From: Pseudomonadota bacterium
GTDB taxonomy: Bacteria; Pseudomonadota; Gammaproteobacteria; Acidiferrobacterales; Acidiferrobacteraceae
Length of the DNA: 64,000 bases
Assembly: GCA_021777535.1 (NCBI GenBank)
Contig: JAJYDN010000005.1
Span: 1 to 64,000, forward strand
Direction: 5' to 3'
The notes under the pieces are model-generated. The model saw only the letters and a list, made by a program, of their open reading frames with translations. It made no database searches and was not told where the DNA came from. The translations under genes were made by a program, and so were the position numbers. Shown piece after piece: positions 29,612 through 39,715 of the stretch (its first letter is position 1; each line of letters begins with the position of its first letter).

Positions 29612-32029
29612 AGGCGGAGGATCCAGCGGATTTTCCGGCCACACGTGGCGCGGATAGCGCGCTGCGAGCTGGCGGCGCAAGGCCGGGTACCCCGTCTTCC
29701 AGAAACCGGCGAGATCGTCGGTCGTCTGCACCGGCCGGCCGGCCGGTGACAACAACTCGAGGGTCAGGGGCACACCCCCGACGCGCGGGGTTTCCTGCAT
29801 CCCGAAAAAATCCTGAATGGGGGCCGCAAGCACCGCTGGCCCACCCGGTTGATACCGGATGGGCCGCAGGCGGCGCGCACGCAGCGGCAACGCCTGGGGG
29901 GCATCCTGATCCAGGCGCCGGCGCTGATCGGCGCGCAGAAGGCCATGGAGCAGTCCACGCACGACGTCGACCGGTGATGCGCCCGCCGCCTGTCCGATCG
30001 CGGCCGGCAACCAGAGATCGCATGCGGCCACGAGCGCCTCGGCAGACAGGTCGGGCCAGCCTGCATCCGGCTGCCAGTGCGCGAGGCTGCGCACGCGGGC
30101 CCGGATTCGTTCCGCCTCGTCCGGCCACGGCAACGCACTGAGACCATAGCGCCTCAGGGCCTCGCACACCACCGGAACCAGGGCAGATGCCGGTGGAGCG
30201 GCCACCGGAATGGAGCGCAGGGCGATCTCCCCGAAACGCCGCTCGCGCCGCGCGATCACGCGATGCGCGCGCTCGTCCCAGGTTACGGCGAGACTCTCGG
30301 CCGCACACTGCTCCATCCACGCATCGAGCAAGGCGGCCGGCACGGGTGCGCCGAGACGGACGAAGGCGCCTTGCGGGGATTCCTCGACCGTGAGCGCAAA
30401 CAGTGCCGGTGCCGCCGCCAGCGGATCATCGGCGCGCACCTGGACGCGCGTGCCGCTCACGAGCTTGAAGCTCCCGCGCGCCCCCGCCGCTACCGCGAGA
30501 CGATCCCGGTAGCCCGCCCAAAGGATCCGCGCCTGCGCATCGAAGTCGCCTATTCCCTCTCCCTTCCAGCGGGAGTCTATGCCCAGGCGGCGGCCGAAAC
30601 CCTCAAGCAGCGGGAAAAACCCCGTATCGCGATGGGCAAGCACCCAGCGCAGCCGCGCGTCGATCCCCGCTTCCTCCAGGTCGCGCGCCGGATCACGGTC
30701 CGCCAGCAAAACCGCGATGGCCAGCGCGAGGGCGGGACAGGGTACCTGGGCGAGGGCGACTGCGGCCGACCGCGGGGCGATCCCCGCCTCCGTGGCGGCG
30801 CGCCCCGATGGCGTCAGGCTGCGATCCTTGTTCACCAGCCCGAGCGACTCGAGGACACTGAAGGCCGCCGCGAGCGCCGGTGCCGGCGGCGGTGTAAGCC
30901 AGCCGAGACCACCGCCGGTAGACGTGCCCCACGCCGCAAGATCAAGGGCCAGCATGGTGAGGTCGGCGGTCTCTATCTCGGGAGGCGCGAAGCGCGGACG
31001 GCCGGCCTGCTCGGCCACAGTCCACAGGCGGAAGCAGTGGCCGGGCCGCACGCGGCCCGACCGGCCCGCACGCTGCAGTGTGACGTCCTGGCTCGCGGGC
31101 AGCGTCACGAGCCGCGTAAAGCCCGTGACCCGATCGTGGCGGGCGACACGCATGAGACCGGAATCGATCACCGCGTCGACGGACGGCAGCGTAAGGCTCG
31201 TCTGCGCGATCGCCGTGGCCAGGATGACCCGGCGGCCCGGTTGCGGCCGCAGGACCTCGTCTTGTTCGGCGGCCTGCATGTCGCCATGCAGCCGACAGAG
31301 GGCAAGCCCCAGTGCGCGCGCGGGAGCGGCGAGTGCCGCCTGGCAGGCACGGATCTCGGCGGCGCCGGGCAAGAACACGAGGACATCCCCCTGCGTGCGC
31401 GGCATCAGCGCCACGAGCGCCTCGCGAACCTGGTCTGTGAGTGGCGCGCGGGAAGGCCTCTCCAGGTACATGAAGGTGATCGGATGCTCGCGCCCTTCCG
31501 ACACGATGAAGGGCGCGCTCGCGAACTGCTGGCGCAGGCCCTGCTGGTCGAGGGTCGCCGACATCAAGAGGATGCGCAGGTCGGGACGCAACGCCTGCTG
31601 GACGTCGCGGATCAGCGCAAGGCCGAGATCCGTATGCAGATGGCGCTCGTGCACCTCGTCGAAGATCACGAGGCCGACACCGTCCAGCGCCGGGTTGCGC
31701 TGCACCTGGCGCGTCAGGATGCCTTCCGTGATGATCTCGATCCGCGTGCGCCCCGACACGGCCCGCGCGTGGCGGGTTCGGTAGCCTATGGTATCGCCCG
31801 CCTGCTCGCCGCGGCTTGCCGCCATCCAGACGCAGGCAGCGCGCGCTGCGGCACGCCGCGGCTCCAGCATCAGGATCTTGCGATGGCGGAGCCAGTCTTC
31901 GTCGAGCAGGGCGGGGGGCACGACGGTGGTTTTGCCGCTGCCCGGTGGCGCTGAAAGGATGACAGCCGGATGCGCCGACAGGGCCGCACGCAGATCCGCA
32001 AGGCAGGCATCGACCGGGTGTTCAGCCAC
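29600..32029 (-). CDS. hrpB: ATP-dependent RNA helicase HrpB
   Basis: This 809-residue DEAH-box-type helicase has Walker A in [17 protein letters not shown], the [14 protein letters not shown] motif II, LMSATLD motif III and the [18 protein letters not shown] motif VI. The HrpB-specific C-terminal domain ends [17 protein letters not shown]. Its cellular role in bacteria is poorly defined. The GTG start overlaps the arnD stop by eight bases, so hrpB appears to be translated as the tail of the arn operon. A start 20 codons upstream lies inside arnD and is less likely. Confidence 0.92.
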   Translation of the reverse strand: MAEHPVDACLADLRAALSAHPAVILSAPPGSGKTTVVPPALLDEDWLRHRKILMLEPRRAAARAACVWMAASRGEQAGDTIGYRTRHARAVSGRTRIEIITEGILTRQVQRNPALDGVGLVIFDEVHERHLHTDLGLALIRDVQQALRPDLRILLMSATLDQQGLRQQFASAPFIVSEGREHPITFMYLERPSRAPLTDQVREALVALMPRTQGDVLVFLPGAAEIRACQAALAAPARALGLALCRLHGDMQAAEQDEVLRPQPGRRVILATAIAQTSLTLPSVDAVIDSGLMRVARHDRVTGFTRLVTLPASQDVTLQRAGRSGRVRPGHCFRLWTVAEQAGRPRFAPPEIETADLTMLALDLAAWGTSTGGGLGWLTPPPAPALAAAFSVLESLGLVNKDRSLTPSGRAATEAGIAPRSAAVALAQVPCPALALAIAVLLADRDPARDLEEAGIDARLRWVLAHRDTGFFPLLEGFGRRLGIDSRWKGEGIGDFDAQARILWAGYRDRLAVAAGARGSFKLVSGTRVQVRADDPLAAAPALFALTVEESPQGAFVRLGAPVPAALLDAWMEQCAAESLAVTWDERAHRVIARRERRFGEIALRSIPVAAPPASALVPVVCEALRRYGLSALPWPDEAERIRARVRSLAHWQPDAGWPDLSAEALVAACDLWLPAAIGQAAGASPVDVVRGLLHGLLRADQRRRLDQDAPQALPLRARRLRPIRYQPGGPAVLAAPIQDFFGMQETPRVGGVPLTLELLSPAGRPVQTTDDLAGFWKTGYPALRRQLAARYPRHVWPENPLDPPPLRR

Positions 32030-32957
32030 CGGCCTGTGCGGTCTGCGCAAGGACGCTTCCTTGCACGGCAAGGGTCCCCGAACGGCCATCTATTTCGGCC
32101 GTCACGAGCTCGCAGACCGGAATCGCCGCGGGCGCCTGCAACGCGTTCCGCGCCACTTCGCCAAGCGTCACGAACCGCATGCCCATGGAGACCGCACGGG
32201 CGAGAAATTCGCGGAACCAGTCATACTTCACCATGCCCTCGATCTCGGCATGGACGGTAAGGACATTGGGTTCGTTGCGCCGCAGCAACGACAGATAATG
32301 GTCGATGAGGCGATCATCCGGATAGTCCGGGCGCCCCATCAGTTCGTCCAGAGTCGGCAGCGTGGTCGGGATCTGCAGCGTACGGAAGGTCTGCCCGGCA
32401 ACGCTTGGAAAGAACGGTGCGGTGCCACGCGCATCGCTGCCGTACAGGAGGCCGGCCTCGTCGTACACCGTGAGACTGTCTGCATTCGCCTGCCAGCCAG
32501 CGGCAGCGGCGGCGCGCGCCGGCTCCTCGAATGCCCACTCGAACTCGGCGCGGGCGCGGGCAAATTCGCGCCGCACCTCGCCGACCCGCATCCCCCGCAG
32601 GCCATCCTGCCAGCGGATGTGATCGTAACAGTGGATGCCCACCTCGTGTTCGTGCGCACGCGTCATGCGCAGGATCTCGCGATTGCGGCGCGCCACGCGG
32701 GGGCCCGGCCAGAGGACACCGTTTAGCAAGGTGCGCCACCCGTATGTGCTGATTACGCTCGTGCGGCGCACCTTGCCCAGAAAGCCGGGCCGGAAGATGC
32801 GGCGCAAGGCCCGCCCCGTGTTGTCGGGGCCTAAGGAAAAATAAAAGCTGCCCCGGATGCCGAACTCGTCGAGCAGGTGGACCAGACGGGGGACACCGAT
32901 ATGCGTACCCCGATCGGTATCGACATCGATCTTGATCGCCAGGACGATGTCAGGCAT
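32022..32957 (-). CDS. arnD: ArnD, undecaprenyl-P-L-Ara4FN deformylase
   Basis: This 311-residue NodB-type polysaccharide deacetylase removes the formyl group from the lipid-linked aminoarabinose at the inner membrane. It starts MPDIVLAIKIDVDTDRGTHIGVP, where the DVD acidic residues are in the metal site, and has EHEVGIHCYDHIRWQDG with the metal-binding histidines. Its place at the end of an arn operon fixes the assignment over general deacetylases. It starts three bases after the arnA dehydrogenase-domain gene ends. Confidence 0.93.
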   Translation of the reverse strand: MPDIVLAIKIDVDTDRGTHIGVPRLVHLLDEFGIRGSFYFSLGPDNTGRALRRIFRPGFLGKVRRTSVISTYGWRTLLNGVLWPGPRVARRNREILRMTRAHEHEVGIHCYDHIRWQDGLRGMRVGEVRREFARARAEFEWAFEEPARAAAAAGWQANADSLTVYDEAGLLYGSDARGTAPFFPSVAGQTFRTLQIPTTLPTLDELMGRPDYPDDRLIDHYLSLLRRNEPNVLTVHAEIEGMVKYDWFREFLARAVSMGMRFVTLGEVARNALQAPAAIPVCELVTAEIDGRSGTLAVQGSVLAQTAQAGG

Positions 32958-32960
32958 GCC

Positions 32961-33998
32961 CTACTGGAGCTCCTGGGATGGCCGTGCCAGATGGTAATCC
33001 AGCGTCTTGCGCAGGGCGGTCTGCAGATCCGTGGTCGGCCGCCAGCCAAGATGCCGCGCCGCGTTGTCGATGGAGGGCACGCGCGTCAGGATGTCCTGGT
33101 ACCCGTTGCCGTAGTATTCCTTCGAGCCGACCGTGACAATCCGCACCTTTTCGGCGAGCCCGGCGTAGCGGGGATAGGATTTTACGAGCGCCACGAGCTG
33201 CTCGGCGAGATCCTTGATCGAACAGTCGTTGGCGGGATTGCCGATGTTGAAGATACGGCCGTCGGCACAGTTGTTCGCGTTTTCGATGATGCGCAAAAGC
33301 GCGTCGATGCCGTCATCGATGTACGTGAAGCTGCGGCGCTGATTGCCGCCATCGACAAGCTGGATATCCTTGCCGCGCAGAATGTTGCCGATGAACTGCG
33401 TGAGCACCCGCGAACTGCCTTCCTTGGGCTCCAGGATGTTGTCGAGCTTCGGACCGATCCAGTTGAAAGGCCTGAACAGCGTGAACCGCAGTCCCTCTTT
33501 CTGCCCATAGGCATAGATGACACGATCGAGGAGCTGTTTCGAGCAGGAGTAGATCCACCGCTGCTTGTGGATGGGCCCAAGGACAAGACTGCTGTTCTCC
33601 TCATCGAATGGCGTATCCATGCTCATCCCGTAGACTTCCGAGGTGGACGGAAAGAGGACACGGCGCTTGTACCGCACGCATTTGCGCACGATGTCGAGAT
33701 TGGCCTCGAAGTCGAGCTCGAAGACGCGCAGGGGATCGGTGACATAGGTTGCGGGTGTGGCAATGGCGACAAGCGGCAAGACGACGTCGCACTTCTTGAT
33801 GTGGTATTCGATCCACTCGCGATTGACGGTGATGTCCCCCTCGACGAAATGGAAGCGATTGTTGCCGAGAGAGGCCTCCAGCTTGTCGTTGTTCATGTCC
33901 ATGCCGTAGACCTCCCAGTCCTTCTGCTCGAGGATGTGCTGGGTGAGGCTATTGCCGATAAATCCATTGACGCCAAGGATCAGGACTTTCAAGGGCAT
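32961..33998 (-). CDS. UDP-glucuronate oxidative decarboxylase (ArnA C-terminal domain as separate gene)
   Basis: This 345-residue short-chain dehydrogenase corresponds to the C-terminal half of ArnA, which oxidises and decarboxylates UDP-glucuronate to UDP-4-keto-pentose. GVNGFIGN is the NAD site. The catalytic triad lies in STSEVYG and YSCSKQ (Tyr-x3-Lys). [13 protein letters not shown] and the R in [10 protein letters not shown] are typical of this enzyme. In Escherichia coli this is fused to the formyltransferase; here the two are distinct genes about 40 bases apart. Confidence 0.93.
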   Translation of the reverse strand: MPLKVLILGVNGFIGNSLTQHILEQKDWEVYGMDMNNDKLEASLGNNRFHFVEGDITVNREWIEYHIKKCDVVLPLVAIATPATYVTDPLRVFELDFEANLDIVRKCVRYKRRVLFPSTSEVYGMSMDTPFDEENSSLVLGPIHKQRWIYSCSKQLLDRVIYAYGQKEGLRFTLFRPFNWIGPKLDNILEPKEGSSRVLTQFIGNILRGKDIQLVDGGNQRRSFTYIDDGIDALLRIIENANNCADGRIFNIGNPANDCSIKDLAEQLVALVKSYPRYAGLAEKVRIVTVGSKEYYGNGYQDILTRVPSIDNAARHLGWRPTTDLQTALRKTLDYHLARPSQELQ

Positions 33999-34036
33999 TT
34001 GGTGTTTCTCCTAGTAAACGGACAGTCCCGGCCCCG

Positions 34037-34954
34037 TCAGGCGCCGAGAACCTCGAATCGAACGAACTCGCCCGGTGCTGCGGCCTCGCCATGTGCCCAC
34101 TGGGCACGGTCGATCCGGAACGCACCGTCACCCGTGGCGACGATCAGGGGCTGCGTCGAGAGAATCTCGCCCGCCTGGGCCTCCCCGACAGGCGGCCGCT
34201 CCACCGGACGGCCCCACCAGATCAGCAGGGTGCGGCCCCCCGTCGTGGTAAAGGCGCCCGGATAGGGCTCGGTGAGGGCCCTCACAAAATCGAAAATCGC
34301 CTGCGATGACCAGTTCCAGTCGATCCGCCCGTCCTCGGGCCGCCGCCCGCTGAACGTGGTCGCCTGGCCCTCGTCCTGCGGACGACGGGGGGCGCGCCCT
34401 GCCTTCAGGGCGGCCAGATTGCGGTCGAGGATCGCGACCGCCGCCTCCGTGACCTTGTAAAAAACATCCTGCGCGCTATCCAGGGGGCCGACGGGTACCG
34501 CCTGCTGGTCGACGATGTCGCCGGCGTCGGCGCGGCGCACCATGTGGTGCAATGTGGCCCCGGTCTCCGTTTCCCCGTGAATGATCGCCCAGTTGATCGG
34601 CACCCGGCCGCGGTAGCGCGGCAACAGGGAACCGTGCATGTTGAAGGCACCCAGACGCGGCACCCGCAGGACGTCGGGGGGAATCATATACCGGTAGTAG
34701 AAGGAAAAGACGAGGTCGGGCGCAAGCGCCCGTATCTCATCGACGACCGCGCCCTTGAGACTGACCGGCGTGTGCACCGGGATCCCGTGGCGGCGGGCAA
34801 GCTCGGCGACCGAGCGGAACCAGATGCGCTCGCCCGGCGCGTCTTCGTGCGTGAAGACGGCCACCACGCGCTCCTTGCGCGCAATGAGCAGATCGAGGCA
34901 CCGGTACCCGACCTCGTGGTAGGCAAAAACCAGTATCGGGCAGTCAGTCGTCAT
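34037..34954 (-). CDS. UDP-L-Ara4N formyltransferase (ArnA N-terminal domain as separate gene)
   Basis: This 305-residue enzyme formylates UDP-aminoarabinose with formyltetrahydrofolate. The catalytic residues are in FNMHGSLLPRYRG (Asn and His) and VRRADAGDIVDQ (Asp). A C-terminal OB-like domain follows (FSGRRPEDGRIDWNW). It matches the N-terminal half of ArnA. A stop codon and about 40 bases separate it from the dehydrogenase gene, with a fresh ribosome site there, so the split looks genuine rather than a frameshift. Its start overlaps the arnC end by 11 bases. Confidence 0.93.
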   Translation of the reverse strand: MTTDCPILVFAYHEVGYRCLDLLIARKERVVAVFTHEDAPGERIWFRSVAELARRHGIPVHTPVSLKGAVVDEIRALAPDLVFSFYYRYMIPPDVLRVPRLGAFNMHGSLLPRYRGRVPINWAIIHGETETGATLHHMVRRADAGDIVDQQAVPVGPLDSAQDVFYKVTEAAVAILDRNLAALKAGRAPRRPQDEGQATTFSGRRPEDGRIDWNWSSQAIFDFVRALTEPYPGAFTTTGGRTLLIWWGRPVERPPVGEAQAGEILSTQPLIVATGDGAFRIDRAQWAHGEAAAPGEFVRFEVLGA

Positions 34955-35888
34955 GGGAAATCTGCACGATTTCGCGGATCACGAAACGGGGACGCTTGCG
35001 GACCTCCAGGTAGATCCGCCCGATGTATTCGCCGATGATGCCAAGCCCGAAGATACCAAGGCCCACCAGAAAGTACATGATGCCAAAAAGGGTGAAAACG
35101 CCCTGCACCTCGGGTCCGATGAAGATCCGCTGCAAAATGAGATAGATGACGAGAAGCGCACTGAAAAAGGAGACCGCAAAACCCAGCATCGTGAAGACCT
35201 GGAGCGGAACGAGCGAGAAACCCGTCATCAGGTCGAAATTCAGGCGCAAGAGATCATATAAACGGTACTTGGAACGGCCTGCCGCCCGCGGCGCGTGCTG
35301 CACCTCGATTTCGGTCGGCTTCGTCGCGAAGCTGTAGGCGAGCGCCGGGATGAAGGTCGAGACCTCGCCGCTTGTGGCGATATTGTCGACCACGCTGCGG
35401 CGGTAGGCGCGCAGCATGCACCCCTGGTCGCGCATCTCGATGTGGGTGATGCGCGCCCTTATCATGTTGATGAGGCGCGACGCCGAGCGCCGGAACCAGG
35501 TGTCCTGGCGGTCCTTGCGGTAGCCGCCCACGACGTCATGGCCCGCTTCGACCGCCGCCACGAGGCGGGGGATGTCCTCGGGCGGGTTCTGCAAATCGGC
35601 ATCGAGGGTGACGACGATCTCGCCGCGCACATATTCGAAAGCGGCCATGATGGCCATGTGCTGGCCGAAATTGCCATTGAAATCGATCACCCGCACCTGA
35701 TCGGGACGGGCTTTATGAAATTCCCGCAGGATCTCGCCCGAGCGGTCCATGCTGCCGTCGTTGGTAAAAACGATCTCGTAGGGGCGACCCATGCCATCGA
35801 GGACCGCCGTAAGGCGCGCGAAAAGCGGCCGAAGATTTTCCTCTTCGTTGTAGACGGGAATCACCACGCTGAGATAAGGCTGCATCAT
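34944..35888 (-). CDS. arnC: ArnC, undecaprenyl-phosphate L-Ara4FN transferase
   Basis: This 314-residue GT2 glycosyltransferase moves formyl-aminoarabinose from UDP to undecaprenyl phosphate. The N-terminal domain has VVIPVYNEEENLRPLF and VTLDADLQNPPEDIPRL (metal-binding acidic motif). Two C-terminal membrane helices (about 228-250 and 265-290) anchor it in the inner membrane. Both ends overlap neighbours: arnB upstream by four bases and the formyltransferase downstream by 11. Confidence 0.94.
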   Translation of the reverse strand: MMQPYLSVVIPVYNEEENLRPLFARLTAVLDGMGRPYEIVFTNDGSMDRSGEILREFHKARPDQVRVIDFNGNFGQHMAIMAAFEYVRGEIVVTLDADLQNPPEDIPRLVAAVEAGHDVVGGYRKDRQDTWFRRSASRLINMIRARITHIEMRDQGCMLRAYRRSVVDNIATSGEVSTFIPALAYSFATKPTEIEVQHAPRAAGRSKYRLYDLLRLNFDLMTGFSLVPLQVFTMLGFAVSFFSALLVIYLILQRIFIGPEVQGVFTLFGIMYFLVGLGIFGLGIIGEYIGRIYLEVRKRPRFVIREIVQISHDD

Positions 35889-37054
35889 CTCCCCTTGGCA
35901 AAAACGTCCGCCATGGCCGCAACAACGCGATCCTGGGCGTCATCGGTCATGAGCGGGAACAGGGGCAGGCTTACGATACGCTCGGATACGGACTCGGCGC
36001 GCGGGAAGTCCCCCTGCCGGTAGCCATAGCGCTCGCGATAATAAGGATAAAGATGCGCTGCCCGATAGTGAATGCCGGTGCCGATATTACGCGCCTTCAT
36101 GGCCGCCATAAAGGCATCGCGGTCCATCCCCGCAGCCTCCGGATTCAAAAGCGGCGCAAAGAGATGCCACGCCGGCCGGTGCGCATAGGACGGTGCACCG
36201 GGCAGCGTCCACTGCGGCCAGTCCGCCAGCCTCTCCAGGTAGCGCCGCGCGAGCACCGTGCGCCGTTCGATGAAACCATCGAGCGCCGGCAGCTGATGGA
36301 TACCGAGCGCCGCCTGAATGTCCATCATGTTGTACTTGTAGCCGGGCGCGATGATTTCGTAATGCGGACTGCCGGCCTTGCCAAACCGGTTCCAGGCCTC
36401 CCGGTCCATGCCGTGGAAACGCGTGAGCGCCACATCGGCGGCAAGCTTCTCGTCATGGGTGGTGACGGCGCCGCCTTCGCCCGTCGTGATGTTCTTGTTG
36501 GGGTGGAAGCTGAAAACCTGGACATCACCGAAGGCGCCGATGCGGCGGCCCTTGTATTCGGTCCCAATGGCGTGCGCGGCGTCTTCGATGACGCGCAGGC
36601 CGTGCTTTTCAGCGAGCGCGTAGAGCGGATCGAGATCGACGGGCACGCCGGCGAAGTGGACGGGTACGATGGCCCGCGTGCGGGGGGTGATGGCCGCAGC
36701 GACCAGCCCGACATCCAGGTTGTAGGTGTTTTTCTCGATGTCGACCAGGACCGGGCGGCCGCCTGCGACCACGATCATGTTCAGCGTGGCGGCAAAGGTC
36801 ATCGGGGTCGTGATGACCTCGTCACCTGGATTCATGCGCAGCGCGGCCAGCGCGAGATGGAGGCCTGCGGTGGCCGACGACAGAGCGAGCGCGAAGGGTG
36901 CCCCGAGATAGGCCCGCAGGGCTTCTTCGAACTGCTTGACACGGGGGCCTGTGGTGATCCAGCCGGAACGCAGGCAGGCAACCACCTCGGCGATGGCTTC
37001 TTCGCTGAGAGCGGGCCGCGAGAAAGGCAGGAATTCCTCGGCAAAGTCGGTCAT
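35885..37054 (-). CDS. arnB: ArnB, UDP-L-Ara4O aminotransferase
   Basis: This 389-residue PLP enzyme of the DegT/DnrJ/EryC1 family transaminates UDP-4-keto-arabinose. The PLP lysine is in FSFHPNKNITTGEGG, with AHAIGTEYKGR upstream. Substrate-loop segments PGYKYNMMDIQAALG and IGTGIHYRAAHLYP agree with ArnB. Its ATG start lies one base from the end of the SMR gene, and its 3' end overlaps arnC, so the arn genes are a tightly coupled run. Confidence 0.95.
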   Translation of the reverse strand: MTDFAEEFLPFSRPALSEEAIAEVVACLRSGWITTGPRVKQFEEALRAYLGAPFALALSSATAGLHLALAALRMNPGDEVITTPMTFAATLNMIVVAGGRPVLVDIEKNTYNLDVGLVAAAITPRTRAIVPVHFAGVPVDLDPLYALAEKHGLRVIEDAAHAIGTEYKGRRIGAFGDVQVFSFHPNKNITTGEGGAVTTHDEKLAADVALTRFHGMDREAWNRFGKAGSPHYEIIAPGYKYNMMDIQAALGIHQLPALDGFIERRTVLARRYLERLADWPQWTLPGAPSYAHRPAWHLFAPLLNPEAAGMDRDAFMAAMKARNIGTGIHYRAAHLYPYYRERYGYRQGDFPRAESVSERIVSLPLFPLMTDDAQDRVVAAMADVFAKGR

Positions 37055-37055
37055 G

Positions 37056-37421
37056 TCAGGTTCTCGTAATCAGATAGGTGCCGAGCACGATGACGCAGAT
37101 CCCGGCAAATCGCGTGAGCGACACGTTTTCATTGAACAGGTAATAGGCGGCGACGGCATTGAAGATATAGCCAAGGCTCAGCATCGGGTACGCAAAGCTC
37201 ACCGCTACGCGCGACAGCACCAGCAGCCAGACGACGAAGCTCACGACATAGATGACGAGGCCGCCGATCACGAATGGATTGGCCGCGACCCGCAGGCCAA
37301 TGGGGATGATGTTGTCCCAATGGAAGGCGAAATAGCCGATGCGGCGCATGCCTTCTTTCAAAAGCAGCTGCGCAACGGCGTTCAAAAGCACGCCAAAGAT
37401 GATGATGGGGAGATAGCGCAT
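37056..37421 (-). CDS. SMR-type ArnE/ArnF-like flippase subunit
   Basis: This 121-residue protein has four membrane helices (about 2-18, 38-58, 66-86 and 97-117) and the EamA/SMR pattern seen in ArnE and ArnF. Those proteins together flip undecaprenyl-phosphate-aminoarabinose to the periplasmic face. Only one such gene is present, whereas Escherichia coli has two, so it probably works as a homodimer. The start MRYLPIII is used; an upstream start in the same frame falls within the arnT gene. Confidence 0.85.
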   Translation of the reverse strand: MRYLPIIIFGVLLNAVAQLLLKEGMRRIGYFAFHWDNIIPIGLRVAANPFVIGGLVIYVVSFVVWLLVLSRVAVSFAYPMLSLGYIFNAVAAYYLFNENVSLTRFAGICVIVLGTYLITRT

Positions 37422-37425
37422 GAGG

Positions 37426-39099
37426 CTACCCTTTGTTGCAGACGATGACATGAAAAGGATTCTCCGCCACCATATGCATCCGGATATGACGTTTTTCCAG
37501 ACGTCTGTAGGTGGGGCGGTTGGTCACGAGATAGACGGTGCGGCCACTGTTCCACTGGCGCCAGAAACGGCGGCCATCCATGACCCAGGGCGTCTTCTCC
37601 AGTGTCGTGCCGTAGCCCAGTTCACCCTTGAAATCGACGATCTCGACGCGCCGCCTGAGATAGACCGGCAGATCCTGATTGTAGCCGCCGTAGCAGGCGA
37701 CGATGGAGGCCGGCGTGAGGCGCGGCGCGAGCGTCAAGGCGAGCGGCTTGATGCTGCGCGTATCGAGATAGTGGGCGCCGGCATTGACCCCCCAGAGGAA
37801 CACCGTAAACCCGCAAGCGAGGACGATGACGCCGGGCGCCATGCCCTTGCGCAGACCGGTTGCGGCCGCCGCCACGCCGGCGAGGGCAAGCGCCGCGCCG
37901 ACACAGGCCATCACGATCGGCATGGTGTGCGGCTGCAGGCTTGGGCGAGTGGCCGGCACGACGATCGCAACGGCAAGACCGAGGAGGACGCCGATGACGC
38001 CCACCGCGTAAAAGGCGATGCGGTCGGCGCGGGACAGCGGGGCAGTCCAGCGGTCGGCGAGATAACGGCCGATCAGGATGGCAGCGGCCGGGAACACCGG
38101 CAGGATGTAGGGAATGAGCTTGGAATCGGATACCGAGAAGAACACGAAAATGGAGGCGACCCAGATGACGAGCAGCATCGTGGACCGGTGCGCCCCCCGC
38201 TCCGCAAAGCGAAAGCGCAGGCTGAAGCGGGCCGCCTGCGCAAAGAAGACGCTCCACGGCAGCAGGCCGGCCAGAAGAATGGGCACGAAGTACCAGAAGG
38301 GCTGATAGCGGTGCGCCACATGCGTGAGATAGCGCTCAAAATGCTGGCGGATGAAGTAGTAGTGCAGAAAGGTCGGGTGATGCAGCTGCATCATGATGTG
38401 CCAGGGCGCCGCGATCAGCAGGTAGAGCACCGTGTTCTGGCCGAGGTACATGCGCCGCAACTGCTGCCAGTCCCAATAGAACATGATCCACAGGCCGATC
38501 GCCATCATCGGGAACACGATGCCTATCAGGCCCTTGGTCAGCGTCGCCAGGGCGGCGAAGACAAAGGCGAGCCCCATCCCGAAGCGCCGCTCAAGGCCCA
38601 TGGGCCGGCCTTCGGCCCACACGAAGGCAAAGAGGCTGAGGGACAGAAGGACCGACACCGTCATGTCGAGCGTGATGATGTGACCCAGCGCGAAGTAGAG
38701 GAGCGAGGTGCCGAGGACGAGCGCCGACAGCAGTCCCGCGCGGCGCCCGTAGAGATGGCGGCCGAGGGCATAGACGGCAACACAACCGGAGACCGCAAAG
38801 AAGGCGGTCCACAGGCGCATCGACCACTGGTTCAGGCCAAACAGATGGATCGAGACGGTCTGCAGCCAGTAAAACAGGGGCGGCTTCTCGAAATACAGGA
38901 CACCATCGAGCCGCGGTGTCAGGTAGTGGCCGCTCGCGACCATTTCGCGCGGGATCTCGCAGTAGCGCGCCTCGTCAGGCACCCCGAATTCGCGGCTGCC
39001 CAGCATGAAGGCGTATACGATGGCCGCGATCAGGCCAACGGTGAAGATGTCGCGGGACCAGGAGGCGGTATCAGGGTTTTTCGTGCGCGTGAAAGACAT
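37426..39099 (-). CDS. arnT: ArnT, lipid A 4-amino-4-deoxy-L-arabinosyltransferase
   Basis: This 557-residue GT83 enzyme transfers aminoarabinose onto lipid A at the periplasmic face, lowering negative charge. The first periplasmic loop has the signature FGVPDEARYCEIPREM with the catalytic aspartate and GVLYFEKPPLFYWL. About 12 hydrophobic helices follow, and a C-terminal periplasmic domain. It is the first gene of the reverse arn run. The start at MSFTRTK is preferred over a codon 45 bases upstream. The modification gives polymyxin resistance and can stabilise the envelope against acid and metals. Confidence 0.94.
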   Translation of the reverse strand: MSFTRTKNPDTASWSRDIFTVGLIAAIVYAFMLGSREFGVPDEARYCEIPREMVASGHYLTPRLDGVLYFEKPPLFYWLQTVSIHLFGLNQWSMRLWTAFFAVSGCVAVYALGRHLYGRRAGLLSALVLGTSLLYFALGHIITLDMTVSVLLSLSLFAFVWAEGRPMGLERRFGMGLAFVFAALATLTKGLIGIVFPMMAIGLWIMFYWDWQQLRRMYLGQNTVLYLLIAAPWHIMMQLHHPTFLHYYFIRQHFERYLTHVAHRYQPFWYFVPILLAGLLPWSVFFAQAARFSLRFRFAERGAHRSTMLLVIWVASIFVFFSVSDSKLIPYILPVFPAAAILIGRYLADRWTAPLSRADRIAFYAVGVIGVLLGLAVAIVVPATRPSLQPHTMPIVMACVGAALALAGVAAAATGLRKGMAPGVIVLACGFTVFLWGVNAGAHYLDTRSIKPLALTLAPRLTPASIVACYGGYNQDLPVYLRRRVEIVDFKGELGYGTTLEKTPWVMDGRRFWRQWNSGRTVYLVTNRPTYRRLEKRHIRMHMVAENPFHVIVCNKG

Positions 39100-39262
39100 G
39101 TCGGACCGTATGATTTGGGAGGAAGCGTAGCATAAATGGCACACCGACGGCCATAAGAACGGCGCCTGGCGCGAGGGTGGCGGAAGCCGCCGTCCGTACG
39201 GTTGCGCCGCTCGTCGGCGGTGATTACATTAAGGGGGGAAAAATCAGACGGATGGAGACTCC

Positions 39263-39715
39263 ATGGATAAGAAAATTGCGGTGGCAGTAACGGCTTTGTG
39301 CACGTGCCTCGGCACCTTGCCAGCCCACGCAGCACCCCGCGCGAACACCTTCCCGGCAGCGGTGAAGGCGGGCCGGCACATTTTCATGACCGACACTTTT
39401 GGCAGCAGGGAACGCTCGAACAAAGGCGTGAAGATGACGTGCGACAGCTGCCATATCAACGGCGGGACGACCATGGGCCGGCTGCCCAATGGCAAACGGT
39501 TCCCGAGCCTCGTGAACGCGGTCGCGATCTTCCCCCGCTATAACCCGCGCATGCATAAGGTCATCACCCTGGAAACACAGATCCGGGCCTGCATCCAAAA
39601 TGGCCTGATGGGGCATGCGCCGGCATACGGCAGCCAGACGATGACCGACCTCGTAAGCTATCTCGCATCGATCGCCCACGGTCAGCCGGTCACGCCCAAC
39701 GGCATGCCGCGCTAG
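39263..39715 (+). CDS. Single-heme c-type cytochrome, exported
   Basis: This 150-residue protein has a signal peptide (residues 1-23, cut after AHA). One CDSCH heme site is at 60-64 and a later Met-rich region (GLMGHAPAYGSQTM) can offer the axial methionine. The MTCDSCHINGGTTMGRLPNGKRF segment resembles one domain of SoxX- or TsdA-like sulfur-oxidation cytochromes, but no sox gene adjoins, so its partner is unknown. It is divergent from arnT and overlaps the convergent phosphoesterase by four bases. Confidence 0.88.
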   Translation: MDKKIAVAVTALCTCLGTLPAHAAPRANTFPAAVKAGRHIFMTDTFGSRERSNKGVKMTCDSCHINGGTTMGRLPNGKRFPSLVNAVAIFPRYNPRMHKVITLETQIRACIQNGLMGHAPAYGSQTMTDLVSYLASIAHGQPVTPNGMPR

